From Mesostigma viride (lineage: Eukaryota > Streptophyta > Mesostigmatophyceae > Mesostigmatales > Mesostigmataceae), in NCBI GenBank assembly GCA_009746045.1, contig RPFO01000253.1, positions 2,447,888 to 2,511,887 on the forward strand: DNA of 64,000 bases, written 5' to 3'. Below are positions 23,101-34,489 of this stretch, piece by piece (within the stretch, counting starts at the first letter, position 1; each line of letters begins with the position of its first letter). Under the pieces are notes generated by a model. That model saw only the letters and a program-made list of their open reading frames with translations. It did not search any database and was not told where the DNA came from. A program made the position numbers and the translations under genes.

Positions 23101-25376
23101 TGTGCTCAAGTCCACGGGACTGCATATCGGCAAAACCAACACCCTACGCTACGCCCTCCCCAACCTGGCTGTGACCTGGGTCAAGCCGGGGGATCACCAC
23201 CTTTTGCACAATTGTCCCATCGGCTGCACACCCGAGGGACGCTTGGCTGAACAACGTTCTTTCATGTATGATGAAACCAACCACGTGGGCAAGCTTGCAG
23301 GCGTTCTCCTTACCGCAGGGCGCTGGGGGGCCGTCCACCGCATGAGCCTACGAGGGCGAACCCTGATCGTCAACCAACTGTTGTTCTCTAAGGTCTTGTA
23401 TTATTGCCAAGCACACCCACCCAATGATGCCACCACACAGCTCATCCAACGCCTTGGCAGCAATTTTGTCTGGAAACAGAAAGGCTTAATCTCCCACACG
23501 GTCCACGGATGGATCAACAGAGAGATGTCCTTCATGTCATGGGTGCACGGGGGCCTCGGGCTCCACAACATACAATGGCGTCTGTGGTCGCTGTATGCTA
23601 AACAAGTGATATCCGTTTTTATGGGCGTTAACACACACCCTGGCTGCATGCTTGCACGTGAAACGCTAGCCTCTCTTTCCACCCATGCTAGTGGCACCTC
23701 GTGGCAACTGGGGGCGGGCATACTGGGCAGCACCCTTATTTCGTACAAAGGACTCCCATGGTATTGGCAGCGCATATGGACAGGTTACAATAAGCTCAAG
23801 CCGGGTCGCCTAGTCTTTCCTACTACTAGAGAGGAGGTGGCACGGCAGCCACTCTTTTTTAATGACTTAATCACAGACGCTACTAACAAGCCCCTGGGCA
23901 CTCTCCACGGACACAACCCGTATGATGGCTTTCTGCGCGCGTCACCGCCGATTGTCAGGGTGCTGGACCTCTACCTGGGGCACGGCGCTGCGTACCGACG
24001 GCTCAGCTACGACGAGGTCAGCACTTGGGTCTCCCACATGCCCTCCCTGCAAGCGTGGCAAACTCTTATAAGTGCGATACCAGCGGCGTGGCATGCATTG
24101 ATGACTGCCCCACGCAAGCCAATTATAACCGGCGACTGGGTTAGCTTCTACGCCGACGGAGTCACGCCTGCGTGCAAGGGTTTAGTCGTGACGGTTCTGC
24201 CACCTGAGGGGCTCCAACTACAACTGCTGGACGCTATTTCTGGCCACAATGGGTGTCTGTATCAACTATCCACCTTATATGCGTACACGCCAGCTTCCCA
24301 GTGTCACCGCATACGCGTAGTCCCATGGTCTGTGCCAAGATCTGCATGATCCAGCCGGACCCATTATCCCCGGTTGAGAGCATTACATGGCTACACGTGG
24401 GCAACACACGGCTCGATCTACTACATCTGGACCCGGTTGAATTTGGATGGGTCTTAACCAAGGGGGACATCAGAACCAGCAAATGTATCTTTGAGTACAC
24501 CGCAGATTGGGGTTATGATATCTTGTTGCATATGTACCATCAGCCCCACCCGGGCCGAGCCCGCTGGGGAATACATTGGCCGGGCTACACTTGGGTTAAG
24601 ATGATTACCCTGGCGGTAGACCACCCTCTCGTGGACCGCAGGGCCACTGATGTACAACACCTTTTGATGCATAGGGCGATAGGGGTCTGCGCCATGCTCC
24701 ACGAGCGTTTTGGTCATGATGCATCATGCCTGTGCACGCACCCTAGTGAAACCATTGAGCACAGGTTTCTTTACTGTAATCTCCCTGGGGTTTGGACGTG
24801 GCTCATTAACATCTGGGCCGCATGGACGGCATCGCCACCCACTCTCCCAATCAGCGTGCGTACCATCATTTTCGGTATTGCTGGCACACCAGGGTCCGAG
24901 CTTTCAGTTTCCCAAGCAGAATGGATATGGCTACGCACTACTATGCTATACGCGATCTGGACCATACGCAACGAGACAGTCTTTAAGGTCCGCGAGGAGT
25001 ATACCCGCGGCGGCGTAGTCCGGCGCTTTATATACCTATGGAATGCGGCTATGCGCCGCTACTGGCTGTTAGCTCAGGAACAACACAGGGTGTGGGACCC
25101 AGGGCCCAATAACGACAAGCCCAGCCCGCTCCAGCTTTTTCATGATCTACTGGGCCGTAATCAGGTATTCACCAGTATGCCTCATGGCGACATCACTCAG
25201 GTCCAATGGCTTCCCTGGTCTAATAACGCGCCCTATTAGCCTTTCACCTGTCACCGCCACACGTGTGCGTGCCCACCTTCATTAGGATTCGCTGATACTC
25301 ATTTCCCCTCTCACCTCTTTGGTCCATAATTGGCTAATAAAATATACCCATTTCCCCGAAAACTATTGGGTGTGCC
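20147..25376 (+). mobile_element. L1-like (APE-type) LINE with 15-bp target duplication
   Basis: The element 20162-25361 is bounded by ACTATTGGGTGTGCC at 20147-20161 and 25362-25376. It ends in a short A run after an AT-rich 3' UTR. It holds one long ORF with endonuclease and RT. A 570-bp 5' region has an open frame at 20313-20837 with no recognisable ORF1 domain. The 3' duplication is also the first unit of a tandem repeat (25363-25552), so the LINE landed in that repeat. Base composition is close to 50% GC, unlike the GC-rich RLE LINE. Confidence 0.9.
20732..25239 (+). pseudogene. LINE ORF2: APE endonuclease + reverse transcriptase, one frame break
   Basis: It nicks DNA and copies LINE RNA. 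The N-terminal endonuclease/exonuclease/phosphatase domain shows LVSWNVRGLN (about 20850), IGLQEHK, GDFNIDLD (about 21365) and SDHYPLIV (about 21597). The RT shows DFEKAFDR (motif A, about 22700), LPQGDCMSP (motif B) and AYVDDTTNV (motif C, about 22999). A C-terminal CCHC-like motif (C-X-C-X7-H-X4-C, about 24728-24778) is typical of the L1/Tx1 group. The first frame is open from 20732 to 24349 and the second continues to 25239, so a single break lies near 24320. Otherwise it is intact for over 1,500 codons. Internal ATGs at 20780 and 20834 are alternative starts; the latter is closest to the conserved domain. Confidence 0.92.
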
Positions 25377-25552
25377 AGCTGCTATCTACAGTGCCGTAAG
25401 CGGAACCGCCCACACTATTGGGTGTGCCGTAAGCGGAACCGCCCACACTATTGGGTGTGGCTATCTACAGTGCTGTAAGCGGAACCACCCACACTAATGG
25501 GTGTGGCTATCTACAGTGCTGTAAGCGGAACCACCCACACTAATGGGTGTGA
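25363..25552 (+). repeat. tandem repeat with hairpin-forming units
   Basis: Four units around 37-57 bp built from CTATTGGGTGTG, CTATCTACAGTGC and GTAAGCGGAACC. Each unit boundary forms a hairpin from CCACAC and GTGTGG around a 6-base loop. One unit lies to the left of the LINE as well, as part of the duplication. Confidence 0.85.
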
Positions 25553-25713
25553 CCTGGCGTACGCGGCTGTTTCTGTTGGGGAAGGTGGGCACTGGACAGT
25601 GGACACCCTTGGTTCGATTATTACAATCGCAGAATGGATGATAATTGCGATCAGTTGGTCAATGGTGATGCCTGACCAGGCTCCGCTATCACAATTTTTT
25701 CTGTTGCTTTTAG

Positions 25714-27164
25714 AAGCAAAGGTCGCGTATATCTCTTCGTGTTCCAAGAGTTTCCGAGACGAGAATGCCGCGATTTGGCAGAGAAGCGTGGACTGGCGTG
25801 TGTCTCTCGCCTGCTTAAGCGCAACGTTTCTCCGCTCTGGTTTAATAATAATAAAAAAGAGGTGTCCGGGTACAGAGCAATCTCTGAATTTGGTACCTTG
25901 GATATGGCGGGCTGGTCGTTAAACGAACTGGCAGGCTTGGCGGTAGGGGTAAGTCGCAAGGCATACACCAGCCGACTAGTGTCAATTGCACTACTGGACA
26001 TAGGTGCACGCGCCGCGCAGCCTTCCAATTTGCGCGGGCAGTTTGTACTCAGCCATAATCCCTGCATGGCACAATCGGCTAATACGGTTTATATTGTTGC
26101 ACATGCAACTTGTGCATTTGAATTCAACCCGTGCTTCCATTCCACAACATGCTTAATGTTTGCATTTCAGATTGGCCTGGGCGTGGCAGCTCTGAGCGCC
26201 AGCAAAGTGGATGAGATCGTCGCCAGGCAGCAAAGGAGGTAGGCCGGCTGCGTGAATCAGTAGTAAATACAATTAAATCAAGCATACAGTGACTCATTAA
26301 ATCTGCACTGGTGAGATATGACAAGCTGTCTGTGCGTGATTGGTTCCCACGTGTTGCGCTTAAAATGCATGTGGCTTCTTCTGCATGTTTCCCCCCCATG
26401 ACGACAGCTCCCCTCGCCACCTGCATTATTCGCTAACGTTTTCACAACAATCTCTTTGCTTGGCACCAAGTCCAAGATGAGGCACAGCCGCTTGTTAGAT
26501 TACCATAACAGGTGATGGTTGCACTTACTCCTGGTTTGTTGGCGGTGGGATTCCGGGCCTACTAAATCTACTGCTTGACACGCTTACTAGTATGTCTTTT
26601 CTGGCCTTCGTCTCTCTTGGCTATTAATATACAATGTCCCTTCGCTCACTGCTACAAAGCCATCCCTCACCTTGTTCTCACTTTTGCCAACAGAACACCG
26701 CTCTAACGCGGCCTAATCTCTGATAGCCTTTCTAGGTTCAATTATCGGCCATGGCGACAATGCATCTTGTCGCAGGCCCCACGAAATATTATGTTACTTT
26801 TAATTTAGATCCTGCAAGCATGCAGTACAACCACCAGGCAGTTGCCTTGTAAAGCCAGTGCCACAAAGAGCATTAATAGGACGATGCTCATTTATGTGCA
26901 TCAGTACTCTGCTACCACATGTACGGGGCACTCTGGTCTCGCCATCTGATGTCCACGCCCATGCATGACAGTGTTCATGGCGTCATTGTGGCATCGTGGC
27001 CTTGTTCTAATTGCAGGGATCTCGGTCTGTGTGAGACGTGCGGCGGGTCGGGCGTAGTCCCCTCCAAAGGGCAGGGGGGCTCATTACTGGGTGACAGCGG
27101 TCCCATCACCACGCAGAGGTGCCCAACTTGCGGAGGGAGAGCATCGCGCCCTGTCCAGAAATAG
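25714..27164 (+). CDS. host gene 3' exons with DnaJ-type Cys-rich zinc finger
   Basis: Three exons fit in phase: 25714-25948 (2 nt supplied from upstream; donor GTAAGT), 26171-26238 and 27017-27164 (stop TAG). The first encodes FQEFPRRECRDLAEKRGLAC and further helical sequence. The second is short and hydrophobic (IGLGVAALSASKVDEIV). The last carries CETCGGSG and CPTCGG, two CxxCxG repeats about 27 residues apart, as in DnaJ-related thiol and zinc proteins of chloroplasts such as BSD2-like factors. A protein-folding or assembly role is inferred from that motif only. Upstream exons are not found; the LINE at 20162-25361 and the tandem repeat sit just upstream, probably in an intron or promoter. 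Confidence 0.6.
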
Positions 27165-27648
27165 CATGGCATGACAGCTCATTGGTCGCATTAGTGTTAG
27201 GCGAGGTTGACGGAAGGAACATGTTCTGGATTTGAAGGTAGCATTCGGCACTGCGTGGCCCCCGTGAGATGGTCATCCAAATATTTGTATGCCATCAGGA
27301 TCAGTGTATGCCAAGCAGCCTAAGTTATGCAGACTGGCTTTTTGATTGCGTGTAAGTGAATTACTGTGTGTTCCGTACTGGCACGCAATCCTGGACTGGA
27401 ACTGAATATTTTTGCATGATATTGAGAACCGTGCAGGCCTAGACCTGAGGTGGCAAAGTAATAACGTTGACTGGCACAATAATGTTCAGTGAGAAAACTA
27501 GTGTCATGACGAAGTTCAACACCATGATGCAGTGAGAGCGCAGCTACTAAATTTGCATGTACTGCACCTTATCCGATTCAGAGTTGGCTGGGACAATAGC
27601 AGTGGTATTATGAATGTCACGCAATCCTGTTGTGGAGCCGTGGAGTAC
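27165..27648. other. 3' flank of the host gene, nothing else seen
   Basis: No ORF with a domain and no repeat. Probably the host 3' UTR and flank, ending at the target duplication of the retro-chimera. Confidence 0.45.
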
Positions 27649-28099
27649 GTACTTCGATTGAATTGAATTGAATTGTAACATAACTCCGTTGGGAGTATAT
27701 GTAGCACATAGCCCTTGAGAGGGGGCATATGGCCTATCATACATCTAAGCTACTTCCTGCAAGGGCGGTGGGGATGTAAAGGACCCTTGCTCTAGGTGCA
27801 CCAGGGCACTTGCATCCCCATGATCTTCAAGCTATGCCCAGCGAAGGGGGAGCCTGTCATGGGGGGGAAGATCAGCATAGCTATACAAAGAAGCTAGGGC
27901 ATGGCGTCTCAGCAGAGAGTTACTCCCTGCATGGGCACAACATAACTAAATAAAGCTAGGCATCATCTGGAGTGTGGCTCATCATAGGCACACATGTACA
28001 TGATTAAATAAAGCGCGTGGCTTAGCTGGGATAGTGCCTCTAGGAGGCATACATGTACATGGCCACGGTCTATCTATTCTACACTACTGCTGTATTCCC

Positions 28100-29512
28100 C
28101 CTAAGCTGGGGCGTCTGGAGTCGCTGGGGCCGCGGGGGTCGCATGCCAGGGCTTGTGGCCGACGTAGATGGCCGCCCCCTTCCAGTACACCGGCTGCCCC
28201 GCCTTGGTCTGCCGGAGCTGGAGGTAGGTCGGCCATAGCTCCCGTCGCCGTTGTTGCTGCGCCAGGGTCAAGTCGTCATCAAGGGTGAAGAGAGTCTTCT
28301 CGAGCCGCTTGCGGCGTCTGAGAAAAGAAATCTTGTCCGCCGGGGTCTTAAAGATGAGAAGGAGCGGGGGCGGCCCTGCCTTACCCCGCGCGCGGGGAAG
28401 GCGGTGGGCGACCAGCTTGATCTCACCAGTAAGGCCCATGCGATCAAGGATTTCTCTCTCAAAAGCACGCGCAAGCTTCTCGGAATTCTCACCTTCCTCC
28501 ATCTTGAGGTTCTTGACAATGACGTTGAGGCTGCGCTTGGCGAGCTCGGCCTCCTCGCGGAGGTCAAGCGTCTGCCGTTGGAGCTGGGCTGCGACGGCGG
28601 AGGTGGTGGAGGTGGTGTGTTGCTTAAGCATGTCCGCCCAGGTGGTGATGGCCGGGAGGAGCATCGCCGGCCAGGCCAGCCGGGGCTGGCTTGGCGGCAA
28701 TGTCCTTCACCGCCTGGGCGGTGAGGCCTGCGGTGTTCTGCAGAACCTCGATAGCGATGGCGTTGTCCTTAAGACGCTGGTCCATGTCGCGGAGCTGGGC
28801 GGTGATGGAGTCGGTGGAGGCGGAGGGGGGGGGGGGGGGAGGCGAGGAGGGCGGCGGTGGCGGTGGGGATGGTGGGGAGCTCAGCAGCCAGCGTGCCGCC
28901 AATTGCCGCCACATCTGCAGCAATGGGCGTCACGTGCTGTGAGAGGGCGGCGTGGAGGTGGTGGACGAAGGTGGATTCGGTAATGGGGGCGGGGTGCAGA
29001 AGGTCCTCGGCCGAGCGCTTAGTGAGGGTAAAGAGAGCTGCGAGCTGAAGGCGGGGGCGAGACCAGCCGGCCAGGTTGGTCGACGAGTCTGAGACGCGGT
29101 GGGAATACCGGCCGTCAGCTCCGTTGCGGAAAAGCTGGGTGTGGAAATTGAGTTGCTGGCACAGGGCCAGCAGTGAGGCGTGTGACCCGTAAAACACGAG
29201 CTCCAGTATCTTGATGGGTGGCATGTCGAAAAAGGCAGGCCTGTTGACGTCAAAGGTGGTGGTAAAGAGCCTATCGACGTCAAAATCGCGCTCAGACCAG
29301 CCAGGTTCGCCTGGGCGACTGCGCTTTGGGTCAGGCGATGCAGAGCCTGGCGAGGAGAGCCCAGGAGGGTTCTGGGCGACCGCCAGTGCGCGACTAGTGT
29401 CGCCATGCACTGCCTTCCGGCCCTGATGGCGAAGCTGCAGCCGGAGCTGCAGACGTATTTTCATTGCCGAGCGCAGCCGTCAGGCTGCGTTGCGTCGATG
29501 GGCGTTTGCTCA
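28100..29512 (-). pseudogene. family-A ORF1-like protein in the chimera
   Basis: The ATG at about 29512 follows the B tail. The N-terminal block, the helical part and the RRM/C-terminal domain are all present. The last third (28700-28101) is one open frame with a coiled-coil/RRM segment (AKRSLNVIVKNLKMEEGENS), PLLLIFKTPADKISFL and the DDLTLAQQQRRRELWP block. Frame changes near 29400, 28960 and 28650 break the rest. The middle contains a run of G/C (about 28819-28832) that may be a slippage site. Family A is also present at 7208-12393 and 33792-38482. Confidence 0.75.
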
Positions 29513-29944
29513 TCGTATTAATTAATTAATTAATTAAACTCGTGCTCCCGTTGGGGAGTCACGGAGCACCGAAGTGCTTTCAATCCCTGTGTGTGCACTA
29601 CAGGAGAAAGGGCAGAGACCCCCAGTCTCCTTCATGCCAAAGGCATGCCACAGCCGCAATCGGGCGCGTTAGCTAAACGGACACGCTAACGATCCGGCAA
29701 ACTGTGGGTGCAATAAGACCCATGTAAGCGTAGCATAACAACAAGTATAGCGTGGGCAAGTAATCTGAACATAGCCAGGGCGTAGCATGGCTGTACTAGG
29801 ACTAGGCTAAGGCTATGGCTGGTTGTATACCGTGCGTTGGCGGCACGTGACTAGGTGTGTTGGCACAGCGAGGCAAACATTCTAGGCATGGCTGCCTTAG
29901 CGGCAGTGACTCCAATGGTTACAAGCTAGGGCTATTGCTATTCT
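29513..29944 (-). repeat. family-B 3' UTR with CAAC hairpin and TTAA tail
   Basis: Follows the B stop codon. The hairpin CTCCC-CAAC-GGGAG is at about 29540-29553 and the TTAA tail at 29517-29534. It matches 681-1110 in inverted orientation. Confidence 0.85.
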
Positions 29945-31319
29945 AGCCCGCTGGGGGCGTCCACATCTTGTGGTTGATCATCAGGTCCCCGCCCCTCCAG
30001 TACACCTTGGGCTTCTGGGGGTCCTGCTTATGGCGGAGGTATTCCGGCCACAGGTCGCGTCGCTGCTGTTGCTGAGCGGGGGTTAGGTCGTCATCCAGTG
30101 TCCAGGTGAGGTCGTGCAACCGCTTGCGACGAGAGAGGAACCGCTGCTTATCCTCAGGGGAGAGGAAGGTGAGCAGGACTGGTGGGGTGGCCGCCTTGTC
30201 CCGTGAGTGGGGAATTAAGGCGGTGGCACCCACGCAGTTCTACCTCACCTACCAGGCCCATGAGGGTAAGAAGCTGGTTCTTGATCTCGTCAGCAAGGGA
30301 GGTTGACGTCTCACCTGGCTTCTGGGGGAAGCGACGTAGCACCACTCGGCACTCGCGGCGAGCGCGATCGGTGACCTCCCGTTGCTGGGCCTGGCGGTGG
30401 TCCTCCAGCTCCTGGAGCTTCGTGGCGATGGCGTCGGTGGTGGAGGCGGTCGCTGACCGCAGCAGGTCCGCATAGGAGAGCGGGAGGTCACCAGCATCCT
30501 GCCGGGGTGGCTGGGAGGCAATGGTAGCCGTCTGCTCCGCTAGCTTTGGGACCTGTGTGGCCAGGGCCTCGGTGTGGGCGGTGATGGCCTCAAGCTCTTT
30601 CATGAGCACGCCGCACTTGCCTTCCACCTGGTTAAGGCGAGAGACAAGTGCAGCATGCGTTTCCGAAGCCTGCGCCGCGGTGTGTAGCGCGGTGAACTGT
30701 GGTTGTAACTTAATTGTGGACGACCTTGGTTTCCACGTTGGAGACCCGGGCCTCGACCGTGTTGAGCGTGGTGTTCAGCGATGTCAGCTTCTCGGCCAGC
30801 GGCCAGGTCACGTGCTCCTCCAGCACTGCGCGGATGTCATCCTTGCAGAGGGAGGAAGCCGATGGGGCTGCCGGCTGTGCGGGGGCGGGGGCTTTGAGAG
30901 CTCTGCTGATGTCGGCGAAGCTGCGCTGGTAGTAGCTGGTCAAGATAACCGTGCGTTGGCGGGATTCGTCACAGGTGTAGAGCCAGGACGTGTCGCGGTA
31001 GTCGATAGCCGTCCCCCCTCTCCAGGCCACAAAGAGCTTCCGCTCCTGTGTGAGGAACTGGAGAACTTCGACGACTTCCTGCGGCGACAGCTTCTGCCAC
31101 TCGAGGAGGGTGAACAGACTGTTGGTCGCCGGGCAAGAATTTGCTCCATTTGTGGCGATCGTGGCATGGTTTCTTGGGCTCAGGCGAGGCGCTTGGCGAT
31201 GGGTCTGCTGGCGGTGAGTTGGCGAGCCCAGGCGGCTGGGCAAGAACGATGGCGAGAGGGTTGGGCTGGGAGCCGGTAAGCTCCTTTTCCAAACCCCGTT
31301 TTGCTTTAGGGGTCGTCAT
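29945..31319 (-). pseudogene. family-B ORF1-like protein, fullest copy
   Basis: Start ATG at 31319 (MTTPKAKRGLEKEL). The N-terminus is Pro/Ser-rich. A conserved block follows (LSPQEVVEVLQFLTQERKLF, RGGTAIDYRDTSWLY), then a heptad-like helix (AEKLTSLNTTLNTVEARVSN), further coils (LMKELEAITAHTEAL), a basic RRM-like strand (RRECRVVLRRF) and the C-terminal DDLTPAQQQQRRDLWPEYL / VYWRGGDLMI block ending near 29945. Single-base breaks near 31140, 30710 and 30190 disrupt it. It has the same fold plan as family A but little sequence identity outside the C-terminus. No RT is linked. Confidence 0.75.
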
Positions 31320-31625
31320 AGCTGCTTGTCACGTGATAACTTTGGCAATACTGCGTTTCAGCCGTAACCGATTATACCGGCGGGTGCGTCTCAAGAAAGC
31401 GCATCGAATGCAAGTGGTCTGACCGAATTTGGGGCTCAGATGCAAAAGATCTGAACTCCGCCGTCGCTCATCGTATATTGCGTAATAGCGTCGGAAAATT
31501 ATATCAGCATGTGCGTCTTAGATCGAAAGACGAAGCGATTGTGATATTCACGACTAAATTCGGTGCTCAAACGTGAAAGTTATGAGCTCCATCGTCAGCC
31601 ATGGCTACCTCGTGGCTCGTGGCTC
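31320..31625 (-). promoter_or_regulatory. tandem 5' monomers of the chimera
   Basis: Two monomers related to 12394-12840. Each has a GCGTCT..AAGA hairpin, an AT-rich TATATTGCG or TTATACCGG segment and a GAGCTCC-type block. The outer end (CGTGGCTCGTGGCTC) abuts the target duplication at 31626, so it fixes the true 5' end of the element. Confidence 0.7.
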
Positions 31626-31699
31626 GTACTTCGATCTAGTGCTTTAATTCCACGATCTCTGTATATTGTTGAGGCAAGCAACTAGTAAACTAAATGCTG

Positions 31700-31770
31700 G
31701 CGGCCGGGACGTGAAAAACGCGAAAGTTCAAGTAGCTCCAACACGGATTCGAACTAGGACCTCTGGCATG
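31700..31770 (-). other. tRNA-like remnant with B box
   Basis: The minus strand reads a T-arm-like GTTCGAATCC with plausible flanks, but the T stem is poorly paired and no 5' half is present. It may be a SINE or tRNA fossil. Confidence 0.35.
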
Positions 31771-31794
31771 ATTCCACGGCTATATTAAACATCA

Positions 31795-32043
31795 ATAAAA
31801 CACGTGTTCCCGTTGGGGAGTCACGGAGCACGAGAGTGCTTTTGATCCCTGAGTGTGGACAGCGGGCAGGCCGGCAGTGGGGAAGAGACCCCCCGCTTCC
31901 CGCATGCCACAGGGAGCACAATCAGAGGTCCGTCGAAACGATCCGACATCCCCTGTGGGTGCAATATGGCCCGTGTAAGCATTACAATGCTATGGAGACG
32001 TGAGCAAACAAGCGGTGCTAGGCGAGACGCATAGCTAGGCTGC
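31795..32043 (-). repeat. family-B 3' UTR fragment
   Basis: It has the B hairpin region (GTTGGGGAGTCACGG) and 3' UTR, 5'-truncated, in minus orientation. It lies directly beside a second B copy. Confidence 0.7.
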
Positions 32044-33540
32044 ACTGTACATTAAGTAATTAAAATTAAACACGTGCTCCCGTAGGTTATATAATTGGGG
32101 AGTCGCGGAGCACCGGAGTGCTTTTAATCCTTGTATGTACACAACAGGAAGAAAGGGCAGAGACCGACCCCCTTTCTCCTTTATGCCCGAGGCATGCCAC
32201 AGCAGCAGTCGGACAGGATAGACGATGATTCCGGCAAATTCTGTGGGTGCAATAAGACCCGCGCGTGAGCATATCATAGTTACTAGGAGCGTGGGCAAGC
32301 AAGCGAAGCATAGCAAGGACGTACCAATGATGCATGGCTGGGCTGTACACGAGGGTTAATAATCTAAAGGCTATATGGCTGGTTGTGTACCGTGCGTTAG
32401 CAGTGCACGTGACAGGTGGAACATTCTAGGGGCATGGATTCCATGGCGACAGTGACTACCGATAATGATCAATCACAAGGGCTAATGCTAGCCCGCGGGG
32501 GGCGTCCACATCTGGTGGTTGATCATCAGGTCTGGGCCCCTCCGGTACACCAATTGGGCTTCTGGGGATCCTGCGTGTGGCAGAGGTCAGTACTGTTCCG
32601 GCCACAGGTCGAGTCGCTGCTGCGGGTGAGCGGGGGTCATGCAGGTCGCCGTCCAGCGTCCTGGGGAGGTCGTGCAACCTCTTGCGATGAGAGAGGAACC
32701 GCCGCTTGTCCTCAGGGGATTGAGGAAGTGAGCAGGACTGGTGGGGGTGCCGCCTTGTCCCGTGAGTGGGGAAGGTGGTGGCACCCACGCATGCAGTTCT
32801 ACTTCACCTACCAGGCCCATGAGGGATTGGGGGTAAGCAGCTGTTTCTGGAGCTCGTCGGCAAGAGTGGTTGCCATCTCCCCTGGCTTCTGCATGGGTGA
32901 AATCGGCGACGCAGCACGTCCACTCGGCACTCCCGGCGGGCGCGATCGGTGGCCTCCCTCTGTTCGGCCTGCATGGCGGTGGTCCTCCAGCAGCTAGCTC
33001 CTGGACTTTTCGTGGCGATGGCGTCAGTGGTTGAGGTGGTCGCTGACCGCAGCAGGTCAACATAGGAGAGCGACGGGAGGTCGCCAGCGTCCTGCCGGCC
33101 GGCTAGGCTGGGATGCGATGGTAGCCGTCTGCGCCGGTATCTTTGGGACCAGAGCTCTGCGTGGCCAGGGCCTCGGTGTGGGCGGTGATGCACTTAATTC
33201 AAGCTGCTTCATGACCACTGTGTTGAGCTAGGGATCATGTGGTCTGCGAGCTCAGCTAATGCTCGGCCAGCGGCCAGGTCACGTACGTGCTCCTCCAACA
33301 CTGCATGCGCGGATGTCGATCATCCCTACTACTGCATGAGCTATGGGGAGGCCGAGCCGGTGTGGCTCCATGCAGGCGCTGGGCGGGAGGCTGGAGTCTG
33401 CAATTAAGGGTTGCGCGGAGCGCAGCGACAAGGACGCGTTAATTGTTGAGCTGAAAGAAGCTGTCCAAGATAGCGAGGCAATGTCAGTGCAATCCTGCAT
33501 GACGCGGTGAGGAACTTCGTCACCGGTCCGTGCGTCGGTG
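32044..33540 (-). pseudogene. family-B copy, heavily decayed ORF
   Basis: The tail and 3' UTR (32044-32480) precede an ORF remnant (32480-33540). The remnant has recognisable pieces of the C-terminal block (LTWTLD-like and DLWPE-like), the 'LPSLSYVDLLRSATTSTTDAIA' linker shared with the other B copies, and coil remnants. Many small insertions break every frame. It is the oldest B copy here by eye. Confidence 0.65.
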
Positions 33541-33599
33541 ATTAATCAATTAGCAAACATATCTTCGTTGGGAGCATATGTCACACATATCCCTGAGAA
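33541..33599 (-). repeat. family-A 3' end, left part of the nest target
   Basis: A tail plus hairpin region, cut at 33599 by the plus-strand family-A insert and resuming at 41760. The last nine bases, CCCTGAGAA, are the duplication. Confidence 0.75.
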
Positions 33600-33649
33600 C
33601 ACCCGGGCAGCCTCCTGGTTTGTCTGTAATATGGAGGCCGAGCCAAATT

Positions 33650-33791
33650 CCGGCCACGAGGTAGCCATGGCTGTCGGAGCTCATAACTTTCACGTTTGAG
33701 CACCAAATTCAGCTGACAGTGAATATCACAATCGCTTCGTCTTTCTAAGACGCACATGCTGATATAATTTTCCGACGCTATTACGCAATAT
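33650..33791 (+). promoter_or_regulatory. 5' leader monomer of the family-A element
   Basis: A single monomer with GAGCTC, the GCTTCGTCTTTCTAAGACG hairpin and an AT-rich segment just before ATG 33792. It is closely related to 12394-12540 in the opposite orientation. Confidence 0.65.
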
Positions 33792-34489
33792 ATGGCGAGC
33801 AAACGCCCCTGGACGCAACGCAGCCTGGCGGCTGCGCTCGGCACTGAAAATACATCTGCAGCTCCGGCTGCAGCTTCGCCATCAGGTCCGGCAGGCAGCG
33901 GTGACACTAGTCGTGCACTGGTGGTCGCCCAGCAACCTCCCGGGCTCAATGCCTCGCCATATCCCCATCGCCTGACCCTAAACACAGCCGCCCAGCCGAC
34001 ACAGGAGGGTTTTCACGCCACAAAGAACCGCGCTTTCAGCTTGAACCTTTCAAGGTCGATGATCACGATTGGACCAGCATGTCGGACCCGGCAACTGCTC
34101 TGCATTGCCTCTTCTGGGGGGACTTCGCCTCGCTTTACGACCTGTGCCTCCATCTCCACGACATCAATCGCCTCATCCACCCGGACGGCAAATCTTGGTA
34201 TAACACCGACACTCTGCTCGGGTGCGCCCGCCCCCAACTCCAGCATACCATTCTCAACTCCCTTCTCCTGCGCTCTGACGGCGAGATCTGGGCTCCATCC
34301 ATTTCCGCCCCCACCCTCCGCTCCATCCTCACGGAAGCCTTCCAGCAGCACTTGACCCCCCTTGCTGCCGACGTAGCAGCAATCGGTGGCACGCTGACTG
34401 CTGAACTTCCTCACATTTCCACCGCCGCCGCCTCCACCTCCACTGCCATTTCCGCCTCCATGCACTGCCGACATTGACACTAGGTACCA

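Larger units (their letters stand above)
27649..31635 (-). mobile_element. two-unit retro-chimera (B then A) inside one 10-bp TSD
   Basis: The exact duplication GTACTTCGAT lies at 27649-27658 and 31626-31635. Between them, in the sense (minus) direction, are family-B leader monomers (31625-31320), the B ORF (31319-29945), the B 3' UTR with TTAA tail (to about 29517), then within 5 nt the ATG of a family-A ORF (29512-28100), the A 3' UTR and an (AATTC)n tail (27659). A single TSD pair around both units means they went in as one event. Template jumping during target-primed synthesis explains this; a bicistronic parent is the alternative. Confidence 0.85.

Noticed and set aside
31700-31770. Functional tRNA
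   Set aside because: The B box is present, but stems do not pair and the 5' half is absent.
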